Assembly: GCA_019247715.1 (NCBI GenBank)
Contig: JAFBAO010000023.1
Location: 1-64,000, forward strand
DNA: 64,000 bases
Origin: Caulobacteraceae bacterium
Lineage (GTDB): Bacteria > Pseudomonadota > Alphaproteobacteria > Caulobacterales > Caulobacteraceae
Reading direction: 5' to 3'
In this document: positions 53,318-60,900 of the stretch, in pieces
Layout: each line of letters begins with the position of its first letter
Position numbering within the stretch: position 1 is the first letter of the stretch
The notes under the pieces: generated by a model
Told to the model about the DNA's origin: nothing
Seen by the model: the letters and a program-made list of their open reading frames with translations, nothing else
Database searches by the model: none
Position numbers and translations under genes: made by a program

Positions 53318-53757
53318 CCCGCAGACCCTCGCCAAAGTGTCCTGGCCGTCGTCGCGCCGACGGCGGCTTCACCTTGCTTGAGATGCTGGTCGTCCTGGCG
53401 ATCATGGGGCTGCTCGCGGCGATCATCGCTCCGCAGGTGCTGAAGTACCTGGGCGCGTCGCGAACCCAGACGGCCAAGGTGCAGATCCAAAACGTCGATG
53501 CGGCGCTGCAGCTCTATCGGCTCGACGTTGGCCGCTATCCGACCCAGGACGAAGGCCTGGGCGCCCTCGTCACCGCACCGGCGACGGCGGCCGGTTGGAA
53601 CGGGCCGTACCTTCAGAGGCCGTCGGCCCTGATCGATCCCTGGGGCGCGCCCTACCTCTACCGGATTCCGGGACAACACGGCGAATTCGACGTCTACAGC
53701 AAGGGACCCGACAAGGACGGCAAGGGCGGCGAGGCTGCCAATGTCGGCAATTGGTGA
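53314..53757 (+). CDS. gspG: Major pseudopilin GspG
   Basis: GspG is the main subunit of the type II pseudopilus. The 147-residue prepilin has a basic 18-residue leader ending GG, cleaved before Phe19 (FTLLEMLVVLAIMGLL) with Glu23 at mature position +5. The C-terminal half has the family pattern YRLDVGRYPTQDEGLGALV and DPWGAPYLYRIPG, plus Asp residues typical of the GspG calcium site. It overlaps gspF by four bases and gspH by 17 bases. Confidence 0.97.
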   Translation: MTRRPSPKCPGRRRADGGFTLLEMLVVLAIMGLLAAIIAPQVLKYLGASRTQTAKVQIQNVDAALQLYRLDVGRYPTQDEGLGALVTAPATAAGWNGPYLQRPSALIDPWGAPYLYRIPGQHGEFDVYSKGPDKDGKGGEAANVGNW

Positions 53758-54181
53758 CGCTTGTCCCAGCTCGCAGTCGGGGGAGACGCTCATCGAGGCT
53801 CTGGTGGTGGTGGCGATCCTGACGCTGGTCGCTGCGATCGGCTTCCCGAACCTGCTGCAGGCCCTTCTGACGCTGGCGCAGCGGCAGACGGTGTCTGCGG
53901 TGGCCGCCGAGCTGCGCCAGGCGCGCGCCCTGGCGCTGGAGCGGGATTCCGAGGTGCAGTTCCAGATCGCCCCGGACGGGCGCGCCTATGGCGTCGTGGG
54001 CGCGCCCGTCGCTGCGCCGCCGCCGGGCGTGACGCTCGCTGGCGATGCGAAGACGGCTGGCCGGATCGCGTTCTTCGGCGACGGCTCGTCCAGCGGCGGC
54101 GTCGTGTGGATCGCGACGGCCCGCCACGCGGCGGTGGTGGAGGTGGGACCGCTGGGCGGCGTTTCGATCCCGTCAAAATGA
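53741..54181 (+). CDS. gspH: Minor pseudopilin GspH
   Basis: The 146-residue prepilin-like protein has a short leader and cleavage site after Gly14, giving a mature start ETLIEALVVVAIL with Glu19 at +5. Mature position +1 is Glu instead of the usual Phe or Met. The rest fits GspH/FimT: an alpha helix with ELRQARALALERDSEV, then beta strands. It overlaps gspG by 17 bases and gspI by four (ATGA). Confidence 0.88.
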   Translation: MSAIGDACPSSQSGETLIEALVVVAILTLVAAIGFPNLLQALLTLAQRQTVSAVAAELRQARALALERDSEVQFQIAPDGRAYGVVGAPVAAPPPGVTLAGDAKTAGRIAFFGDGSSSGGVVWIATARHAAVVEVGPLGGVSIPSK

Positions 54182-54582
54182 ACCGTTCGACGAAGAAGAC
54201 GCACGGCGCCAGGGTCGACGGAGGATCGCTGTTCGTCGAGGCGGTGATCGCCGCTGCGATCGTCGCGCTGGCCCTGGCCGCCACTTTCCGCGCCATCGCC
54301 GAGAGCGCGGACCGCGGTCGCCGCATCGAAACGCATCGCGAGGCCGCGCTCGTCGCCCAGTCCGAGCTCGCCTCGGTGGGTTCGGATATTCCGCTCCAGG
54401 AGGGAGGCACCTCGGGCGTGGCCGGCGACCTCGTCTGGCGGCTGGAAGTTTCGCCCTACAGCGACGGCGTCGACGCCAGCGCCGTCGGGGCGCTCTGGCG
54501 CGTGACCGTCGCCGTCCGTCCGAGGACGGGCGCCGCGGACATCGTGCGGTTGGAGACCTTGCGCCTGGGGCCGCGCCCGTGA
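54178..54582 (+). CDS. gspI: Minor pseudopilin GspI
   Basis: The 134-residue prepilin has a 16-residue basic leader ending GG and a mature start SLFVEAVIAAAIVALAL with Glu21 at +5. It matches GspI in size and in the AALVAQSELAS segment. GspI forms the tip trimer with GspJ and GspK, both present. Both ends overlap their neighbours by four bases (ATGA, GTGA). Confidence 0.88.
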   Translation: MNRSTKKTHGARVDGGSLFVEAVIAAAIVALALAATFRAIAESADRGRRIETHREAALVAQSELASVGSDIPLQEGGTSGVAGDLVWRLEVSPYSDGVDASAVGALWRVTVAVRPRTGAADIVRLETLRLGPRP

Positions 54583-55241
54583 CGCGATCGGCGCTGTGGG
54601 CAAATGCGGCCTCGGACGGCTTCGCGCTGGTCGAGGCGCTGGCCAGCCTGGTGATCGTGGGGATGATCGGGCTCTTGCTGGTCTCGGGCCTCACCACCGG
54701 GCGTCAGGTCTGGCGAAGGGTCGACGCCCGAGAGGCCGCCGGCGAGGCGTTGGACGCCGCCCAGGCCGCGCTGCGTGACCGCCTCGAGCAGGCCTATCCG
54801 ATGACGCTCCTGGACACCAACCCGCCCGACGTCGATTTCAGAGGATCGTCGGAGAGCCTGGAATTCCTGGCCAACGCTCCCGAGGCTGCTCGCCCGGGAC
54901 CTTTGCGGCGCTACCGCCTTTCTCTCGACGCCGCCGGTGAGCTCGTGCTCGCCTCCGCCAGCGACATCGCGCCGGGAATGCCCGCAGACACCCAGATGCT
55001 CGTGGCCGGCGTGCGGCAGCTCGAGATCGGCTATTTCGGCGCCGCCCGTCCCGACGAGCAGCGCCGCTGGCGAGGCGCCTGGCGCTTCGAGCCTGCGCTG
55101 CCCGAGCTGGTGCGGGTGCGCGTGACGTTCGAGCCGGACGATCCGCGGCGCTGGCCGGACCTCATCATCCGCCCGAGAACCACCATCGATACGCTTTGCC
55201 GCCTCAACCAGGCCAGTCATCGGTGCAAGGCCCGGGCATGA
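54579..55241 (+). CDS. gspJ: Minor pseudopilin GspJ
   Basis: From the GTG at 54579 the product is 220 residues, with a leader cut after Gly14 and a mature start FALVEALASLVIVGMIGLLL, Glu19 at +5. The soluble part has the GspJ-like LEFLANAPEAARPGPLRRYRL and a large beta domain. A candidate calcium-binding tip protein with GspI and GspK. The start codon lies in the GTGA that ends gspI, and its stop overlaps gspL (ATGA). Confidence 0.9.
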   Translation: MTRSALWANAASDGFALVEALASLVIVGMIGLLLVSGLTTGRQVWRRVDAREAAGEALDAAQAALRDRLEQAYPMTLLDTNPPDVDFRGSSESLEFLANAPEAARPGPLRRYRLSLDAAGELVLASASDIAPGMPADTQMLVAGVRQLEIGYFGAARPDEQRRWRGAWRFEPALPELVRVRVTFEPDDPRRWPDLIIRPRTTIDTLCRLNQASHRCKARA

Positions 55242-56287
55242 GCGTCCAGGAGCTGCTCAACGCCCAGGTCGACTTCGGGTCGATCGCCGGCTACGCGCGG
55301 CGAGGGCTGGCGTGGTGGGCCGGCGAGCTCGCCGCCATGCTTCCCGCCGCTTGGCGCGACGCCCTGTCGTCGCGTCCGCGTTTCTGGATCCAGCAACGCG
55401 CCGACGGCGGTTGGAGCCTGTGGCGGGACGGCCAGCGCGTCGAGTCCAACGATGGCGGCGCGCCGAAGAAGGTGGGGCTCATCGCGCCGGCCGGCGCCCT
55501 GTTGCTGCGGGAGATTTCGGCGCCGCCGATGAGCGCGGGCGACGTGCGCCGGATGATCGCTCTCGACATCGATCGCCTTTCGCCGCTCGCTCCCGAACTG
55601 ATCCACTTCGATGCGGAAGTCATTGACCGCGGAGACGGCGGCGGCCTCCAGACCCTGTTGCTCGGCATTCTGCCGCGCGCCGCGGGCGCCCAGCTTGTGT
55701 CCCGGGCGCTCGCCGACGGCTACCTTCCGGTGCGCTTGGCCGCGCGGGTGGGCGCGGAGGCCGCGCCGCCCCGCTTCGACTTCCTCCCCGTTGTTCTCGA
55801 CGAGCTCGGCGAGGTCCGCAAGGGTCGCACGCGGCTCTACTGGCGGCTGGGCGTGACGGCGCTCATCGCGGCCAACCTCGCCGTGCTGGTCGGCCGGGAC
55901 ATGCTGGGGGTCGCACGCCTGCGGGCGTCGGTGGAGGCCCAAGGTCCTGCGGTGGCGGCCGTGCAGAACCTTCGGCGCCGGGTGAGCGCCGAAACCGCCC
56001 GACGCCGGGATCTGGCGTCTCGCTGGCGCCGCGGCGAGCCGCTGAGATTGCTCGACGCCCTGACCCGTGCGGTCCCGTCCGGGGCCTGGGTCCAGCACCT
56101 GGAGTGGAACGGCCGAAGCTTGCACATCGTCGGCTTCAGGCGCGAGGACGTCGACGTCGCCGCGGCGCTTTTGGCCTCGGGCGCCTTCGCCAACCTGAGG
56201 GTGGCGGTCGCCGAGCCCACCACCGGGCCGACGCCCATCCGACCGTTCGACATCACCGCCGACGCCAAGCCGGGGCCGCAGCCATGA
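55238..56287 (+). CDS. gspL: Type II secretion protein GspL
   Basis: GspL links the cytoplasmic ATPase to the periplasm. The ATG at 55238 overlaps the gspJ stop and gives 349 residues: a cytoplasmic actin-like part (to about residue 200, with GLIAPAGALLLREISAPP and MIALDIDRLSPL), one membrane helix (about residues 203-222), then a periplasmic ferredoxin-like part with RLLDALTRAVPSGAWVQHLEW typical of PilN/GspL. An upstream ATG at 55196 is unlikely, as it sits inside gspJ. It overlaps gspM by four bases. Confidence 0.88.
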   Translation: MSVQELLNAQVDFGSIAGYARRGLAWWAGELAAMLPAAWRDALSSRPRFWIQQRADGGWSLWRDGQRVESNDGGAPKKVGLIAPAGALLLREISAPPMSAGDVRRMIALDIDRLSPLAPELIHFDAEVIDRGDGGGLQTLLLGILPRAAGAQLVSRALADGYLPVRLAARVGAEAAPPRFDFLPVVLDELGEVRKGRTRLYWRLGVTALIAANLAVLVGRDMLGVARLRASVEAQGPAVAAVQNLRRRVSAETARRRDLASRWRRGEPLRLLDALTRAVPSGAWVQHLEWNGRSLHIVGFRREDVDVAAALLASGAFANLRVAVAEPTTGPTPIRPFDITADAKPGPQP

Positions 56288-56838
56288 AGCCGCTGACCAA
56301 GCGGGAGCGAAGGCTGGTGGCCCTCGGCCTGCTGGTCGTGTCGGCCGCCCTCGTCTGGATGGTCGTCGTCCAGCCGTTCGCCTTTGGCTTCCTGGACCGG
56401 GCCGCCCAGCGCAGGGACCTCCAGGCGCAGTATGCGCGCAACGTCCGCCTCATCGCCTCGCTGCCGGCGTTGCGCGCCGAGGCGGAGGCCGGGCGCAGAA
56501 ACGCATCCCGGTTCGCCGTGGCTGCGCCGAGCGATGCGCTCGCCGCGGAGGCGCTGAAGGAGCGGCTGCAGCGATTGTCGACCGAGGCGGGATTCACGGT
56601 GACCGCCATGGGGGATCTCCCTCCGGGCGCCGGCCTGGTGAAGGTGCGGGCGGATCTCACACTCACATTGGCCCAGCTGTGCCAGGCCATCCGACGTCTC
56701 GAGAGCGAGGACACCTATGTCGTTGTCGAATATCTTTCGGTTTCCGCCGATAGGTCCCGCATCGCCGGGCGCCTCGCCCCGCTCGACGTCCGACTCGAGC
56801 TCGCCGCCGGCTGGCGGCCCGCGAAGGGACAATCGTGA
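56284..56838 (+). CDS. gspM: Type II secretion protein GspM
   Basis: The 184-residue protein has a short basic cytoplasmic end (KPLTKRERRLVAL), one membrane helix (about residues 13-33) and a periplasmic domain with LKERLQRLSTEAGFTV and VEYLSVSADRSR, as in GspM. It pairs with GspL. The ATG lies in the ATGA that ends gspL. Its stop lies in a GTGA that looks like the usual coupled start of the next gene, but that GTG is not in the downstream gene's frame. Confidence 0.87.
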   Translation: MKPLTKRERRLVALGLLVVSAALVWMVVVQPFAFGFLDRAAQRRDLQAQYARNVRLIASLPALRAEAEAGRRNASRFAVAAPSDALAAEALKERLQRLSTEAGFTVTAMGDLPPGAGLVKVRADLTLTLAQLCQAIRRLESEDTYVVVEYLSVSADRSRIAGRLAPLDVRLELAAGWRPAKGQS

Positions 56839-57307
56839 GAACCGGTTTCTGCCGGCCGCCGGCTGCGCGGCGCTGGTCTCGATGATCGGCCTGCAGCTCG
56901 CGCTGCCCTCGGACGCGCCCGACCGAACCGTCGCCGGTCTCGCCCCGCGGCGGGCCAAGCCGATCTCGCTGCCGGCCTTGCCCGATTACCCCGCGGTCCT
57001 CGCCGCGCCGCTCTTTGCGCCCGACCGTCAACCCGGCGGTTCGGGCGATCAGGCCGCCGGGGAGGGGGGCATGGGCGGATACGCCGCCCTGGGCGTCGCG
57101 ACCGGCGGCTCGGCCGCCACGGCGGTGGTCTCGGCGCCGGGCGGAAAGATCGTGACGCTGCGGCCGGGCGACTCGGTCGACGACTGGAAGCTCGTTTCGG
57201 TGAGCCCCACGCGCCTGGCGTTCGAGCGTAAGGGTGTCCGCCAGGATCTGGTGATCGGGGCGGCGGCCGGCGAGCCGGCGTCCGGCGACGAGGCGGCGGA
57301 TAAGTGA
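56717..57307 (+). CDS. gspN: GspN/GspC-type HR-domain protein of the secretion system
   Basis: The frame holds one membrane segment (FLPAAGCAALVSMIGLQLALP, about residues 44-64) and a periplasmic homology-region-like domain (AALGVATGG, VTLRPGDSVDDWKLVSVSPTRLAF), the part of GspC that binds the secretin. No separate gspC is present, so this protein may fill that role. The start is doubtful: the ATG at 56717 lies 122 bases inside gspM and gives a Pro/Ser-rich tail unlike the family, whereas a GTG at 56835 has perfect GTGA coupling but needs one extra base to enter this frame. A frame slip near 56844 is possible. Confidence 0.7.
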   Translation: MSLSNIFRFPPIGPASPGASPRSTSDSSSPPAGGPRRDNRENRFLPAAGCAALVSMIGLQLALPSDAPDRTVAGLAPRRAKPISLPALPDYPAVLAAPLFAPDRQPGGSGDQAAGEGGMGGYAALGVATGGSAATAVVSAPGGKIVTLRPGDSVDDWKLVSVSPTRLAFERKGVRQDLVIGAAAGEPASGDEAADK

Positions 57308-59352
57308 TGAGCCTTCGCGCGCTTTCGCTGGGCGCCCTGTTCGCGGCGACGATCGCCTCGGGAATGGCCGCGGGCGAGCCCGCGTCGCCGCCGGATGGCC
57401 CCGAGGTCAGAAGCACCATTCTGCCCGGCTCGCCGCCCGCCATCGTCGCGCCCCCCCGTCCGGTCGAGGTGCTTCCGAGCGGCGATGTCAGCCTGAATTT
57501 CCCGAGCGTCGAGGTGGGCGTCGCGGCCAAGGCGATCCTCGGCGACACCCTCGGCCTTTCCTTCAGCGTCGATCCTTCAGCGCACGGCTCGGTGACGGTG
57601 GTGACGCCGCATCCGATCCGCCGCGCCGATGTGTTGGCCTTCTTCGAGCAGGCGTTGACCAACGCCGATCTGGTGCTCGCCAGCCGCGCCGGCGCCTACG
57701 TCATCGTCCCGGCGGCGGCCGCGCGCGGCGAGGCGGCCGCCGTCGGGCCAAGCGATCCGGGCTACGGCAACGAGACGATCGTCCTCCACTTCGTCAACGC
57801 CGAGCAGATGCGAAAGCTTCTGGACCCGCTGGTCCCCAATGCGATCTCGGTGGCCGATCCGGCCACCAACACCTTGATCGTCTCGGGCGACGGAACCCAG
57901 CGGAAGGCCCTGCGCGACCTGGTGGCCGAGTTCGACGTGGACTGGTTGAGGGGCATGTCGTTCGCGCTGTTCGTGCCCCAGAGGACCGACGCGCGGCTGA
58001 TCGCGCCGGAGCTCGAGAAGCTGCTCAATTCGCCGGGAGCGCCGACCGCCGGACTGGTGCGCTTGATCGCCATGAACCAGCTCAACGGCATCCTCGCGAT
58101 CTCGGCGCAGCCGCAATACCTCGAGGACGTCAAGCGGTTCGTGGAGATCCTGGATCGCGAAGGCGAGGGCGCCGAGAAGGCGGTGTTCGTCTACAAGGTG
58201 CAGAACGGCCGCGCCGCCGATCTCGCCAAGGTGCTGAACAGCGCCTTCGGGACCGGCTCGGGCGGGGGCGGCGGCGCCACCGGCGCCGAGGCGCCGGAAC
58301 TGGTTGATCACACCGCTCCGTCTGCGGCGACATTGCCGCCGCCAGCGGCCGGCGTCCCCGCCATGGGCGCCCCTGTCGGCCCGGGTTCTTCGTACCATCC
58401 AGACCAAGGCGCGGCCGCGGCGACCGGCGGCGCCATGACCATCACCGCAGACGAGACGAACAACGCCGTCGTCGTCTACGCGACGCCCCGCAACTACGCG
58501 ATGGTCGAGAACGCCTTGCGCAAGCTCGACGTCCCCCCGCTCCAGGTCATGATCGACGCCTCGATCAGCGAGGTGACGCTCAACCACTCACTGCAGTACG
58601 GCATCCAATGGTCGGTATCGGCCGGCAAGGGCGCCGCTGCCCTCACGCAGGGGACCACCAGCACGCCGGTCCGAAACTTTCCCGGGTTTTCTTATATTTA
58701 CGACGGCGTCCAGGTGCAGGCCACGCTGAACGCGCTGAAGACGGTGACGGACGTCACCGTGCTTTCGGCGCCCAAGCTCGTCGTTCTGAACAACCACACC
58801 GCGACCATCGAGGTCGGCGACCAGGTGCCGGTGGCGACGGGGTCGGCGGTGAGCACGCTGCAGACCGGCGCGCCGATCGTCAACTCCATCGAATATCGCG
58901 ACACCGGCGTCATCCTGAAGATCACGCCCAGGGTGAACAGCGGCGGTCTGGTGCTCCTCGACATCGCCCAGGAGGTCAGCGACGTGCTCACCACGACCCC
59001 CGCCCAGGTGACGTCGGGCCTCACCTCGCCCACCATCGAGCAGCGCAAGATCGCCACCTCGGTGGCGGTGCAGGACGGCCAGACCATCGCCCTTGGCGGT
59101 CTGATCAAGAACGAGGTGCAGAAGGGCCGGTCGACCGTGCCGTTGTTTGGTGACATCCCGGTCCTGGGACACCTCTTCGGCGACACCACCGGCGGGCTCG
59201 TCCGCACCGAGCTCGTCGTCCTCCTGACGCCGAGGGTGGTCCGCGCGCCCGTGGATGTGCTGGCCGTGACGCGGGAGCTGCGCGACAACATCCACCTGGC
59301 CGCGCCCCCGCCGCCGGTCCAGAGGCCGCCCGCCAATGCCTCGAAGGACTGA
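57307..59352 (+). CDS. gspD: Type II secretin GspD (outer-membrane channel)
   Basis: GspD forms the outer-membrane gate. From the ATG at 57307 the product is 681 residues with a signal peptide (LRALSLGALFAATIASGMAA). N0 covers about residues 55-130 (NFPSVEVGVAAKAILGDTLGL), N1-N3 follow with TLIVSGDGTQRKALRDLV and NAVVVYATPRNYAMVENAL, and the secretin domain (about 425-650) has VPVATGS, the VGD gate region and LVVLLTPRVV. A Gly/Pro-rich loop of ~70 residues interrupts N3. A GTG three bases upstream is also possible. No pilotin gene was recognised. It overlaps gspK by 17 bases. Confidence 0.96.
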   Translation: MSLRALSLGALFAATIASGMAAGEPASPPDGPEVRSTILPGSPPAIVAPPRPVEVLPSGDVSLNFPSVEVGVAAKAILGDTLGLSFSVDPSAHGSVTVVTPHPIRRADVLAFFEQALTNADLVLASRAGAYVIVPAAAARGEAAAVGPSDPGYGNETIVLHFVNAEQMRKLLDPLVPNAISVADPATNTLIVSGDGTQRKALRDLVAEFDVDWLRGMSFALFVPQRTDARLIAPELEKLLNSPGAPTAGLVRLIAMNQLNGILAISAQPQYLEDVKRFVEILDREGEGAEKAVFVYKVQNGRAADLAKVLNSAFGTGSGGGGGATGAEAPELVDHTAPSAATLPPPAAGVPAMGAPVGPGSSYHPDQGAAAATGGAMTITADETNNAVVVYATPRNYAMVENALRKLDVPPLQVMIDASISEVTLNHSLQYGIQWSVSAGKGAAALTQGTTSTPVRNFPGFSYIYDGVQVQATLNALKTVTDVTVLSAPKLVVLNNHTATIEVGDQVPVATGSAVSTLQTGAPIVNSIEYRDTGVILKITPRVNSGGLVLLDIAQEVSDVLTTTPAQVTSGLTSPTIEQRKIATSVAVQDGQTIALGGLIKNEVQKGRSTVPLFGDIPVLGHLFGDTTGGLVRTELVVLLTPRVVRAPVDVLAVTRELRDNIHLAAPPPPVQRPPANASKD

Positions 59353-60172
59353 CGACGGCTACGCCCTGGTGGCGGCGGTCACCGCCGTCGCCGCGTTCGC
59401 GTGCATCGCGCTGCAGGTCCTGGCGGCCGATCGGGGCGCGCTGGCGGTCGAGACCGGACTGGAGCGGCATGCGAAGCTCGCCGCCGCGGCGGAGGCGGGG
59501 CTCGGCCTTGCGATGCACGGTCTCGGCGCGGAGGATCGCGCCGCCCGTTGGTCCATCGACGGGCGGCCCAGGCGCCTGGACTTTGACGGTGTCCAGCTGA
59601 CGCTCACCGTCGAGGATGAGCGAGGCAAGGCGCCACTGGCGGCCCTGAGCGACAACCAGGCTCGCGCGCTTTTCGCCGGCGCCGGCGCCAGCGGTGAGCG
59701 CCTCGACGCCCTCGTCCGCGAATTCCGCGCCTGGCAGACCGACCAGAACGCGGCGTTCGAAACCGGGGACGCGGCCCCCAGGGCGAACTTCCCGATGCGG
59801 CATGGCGACTTCCGCACGGTGGGCGAGTTGATGGGCCTTCCCGACATGGATCGGACGCTCTACGCCAGGCTGGCGCCGGCGGTGACGACCTTCTTCGAGG
59901 AGACCGGCGCCTTCGACCCCACCTACGCCCAGGGTCTCGCCAAGGCGGCGATGAAGGCGGACGAACTCCCCGATCCCGACCAGGCCGATGAAGCGCCGGC
60001 GGTGGAGGACCAACGGCCGAACGAGGAGCTGGCCGACGACGACTATGTCGGTCGCACCCTGACCATCAGGGCGGTGGCCCGAGATTCCGGCGGGGCCGAG
60101 ACGCATCGCACCGAAATCATCGAGCTGACCGGTGATAAGGCGCGGCCTTACTGGATCCGATACGCGGAATAG
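59336..60172 (+). CDS. gspK: Minor pseudopilin GspK
   Basis: The 278-residue protein has a short leader cut after Gly8 and a mature start YALVAAVTAVAAFACIAL. Position +5 is Ala13 rather than Glu, which is characteristic of GspK, the pseudopilus tip. The large soluble domain includes FRTVGELMGLPDMDRTLYARLAPAVTTF (about residues 158-185, split), typical of the GspK helix-hairpin-helix-like region. It closes the gsp operon, away from gspH-I-J, which is a less common position. The stop is followed by the second candidate PhoB box. Confidence 0.88.
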   Translation: MPRRTDDGYALVAAVTAVAAFACIALQVLAADRGALAVETGLERHAKLAAAAEAGLGLAMHGLGAEDRAARWSIDGRPRRLDFDGVQLTLTVEDERGKAPLAALSDNQARALFAGAGASGERLDALVREFRAWQTDQNAAFETGDAAPRANFPMRHGDFRTVGELMGLPDMDRTLYARLAPAVTTFFEETGAFDPTYAQGLAKAAMKADELPDPDQADEAPAVEDQRPNEELADDDYVGRTLTIRAVARDSGGAETHRTEIIELTGDKARPYWIRYAE

Positions 60173-60187
60173 GGCGGTGCGGCGGCA

Positions 60188-60221
60188 AGGTCACCTGGGT
60201 GTCACGCAGGCGCCGCATCAT
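60188..60221 (+). promoter_or_regulatory. Candidate PhoB box and -10 upstream of the papain-like gene
   Basis: AGGTCAC (60188-60194), four bases, then GTGTCAC (60199-60205) form 11-base-phased repeats; CATCAT (60216-60221) follows after 10 bases. Spacing to the -10-like hexamer is identical to the gspE site, and TGTCACGCAGGCG (60200-60212) is identical to 50309-50321. The ATG of the next gene is at 60251. Confidence 0.55.
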
Positions 60222-60250
60222 GCGGCCGAGCACTCGAAGGACCATGCGCG

Positions 60251-60820
60251 ATGAGATTCCACCGCTATGCCCTGGCGCTTCTCGTAGCCGCAGCCATCTG
60301 CGTCGCGCAGGGCGGCGCATCCGCGGCGCCGGAGACGGTCGTTGCACAGGCGTCCCTCGCGGTTCCCTACAGGCCGCAGGCGACTCTGCGCTGGGCGTGG
60401 GTGGCGTCTGCACAGATGGTGGCGCAATACTACAAGAAAGACACGCCATCCCAGTGCGCGATGCTGCAGAAGGCGTATGACGCGCCTTGTTGCACCGACT
60501 CCGGAGCCTGCGATGTTCCCGGTACCGTGGCGCAGGTCCAGAGCATTATAAAAGATTTGGGTCTCAGCTATTCAATGGTTGATCGTCCCCCCAGTCAGGC
60601 GGAGTTGCTGAGTCTCATCAATAGTGGTCAGCCGCTGCTCATCCATTTCAGGATGGGGCATTTTGCGGTCATTTCCGGGATGCGGGTGGTCGACACCCCG
60701 ACGGGGCGGCTAGGAATTGTCCACTTGCTGGACCCGCATTTCGGCGAGGGAGACGTCGAGCTGCCCAGTCTCTACCCGCAGTGGGACGTCGCGATGTCCG
60801 TGTCGCGCAAGCCTGCCTGA
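60251..60820 (+). CDS. Exported papain-like (C39-type) protein with catalytic Cys replaced
   Basis: The 189-residue protein has a signal peptide (about residues 1-26, ALALLVAAAICVAQGGASAA). The mature part looks like the papain-like family in which WCWAA-xxxM-xxxYY carries the nucleophile; here the sequence is RWAWVASAQMVAQYY, with Ala49 at the nucleophile position. The later GHFAVISG (His137) and LLDP (Asp161) elements are kept. Four other Cys (69, 80, 81, 87) could form disulfides. It is therefore probably a non-catalytic or binding protein. It follows gspK and a candidate PhoB box, so it may be cargo or accessory of the secretion system. Confidence 0.7.
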   Translation: MRFHRYALALLVAAAICVAQGGASAAPETVVAQASLAVPYRPQATLRWAWVASAQMVAQYYKKDTPSQCAMLQKAYDAPCCTDSGACDVPGTVAQVQSIIKDLGLSYSMVDRPPSQAELLSLINSGQPLLIHFRMGHFAVISGMRVVDTPTGRLGIVHLLDPHFGEGDVELPSLYPQWDVAMSVSRKPA

Positions 60821-60900
60821 GCCGGCCGGCGGGCGGCGGCTCGAGGGCCTCGAAGCAGCGGCCTAAGGCTGGTCCGCGCTTCAATGGCATGGGGAGGTAT

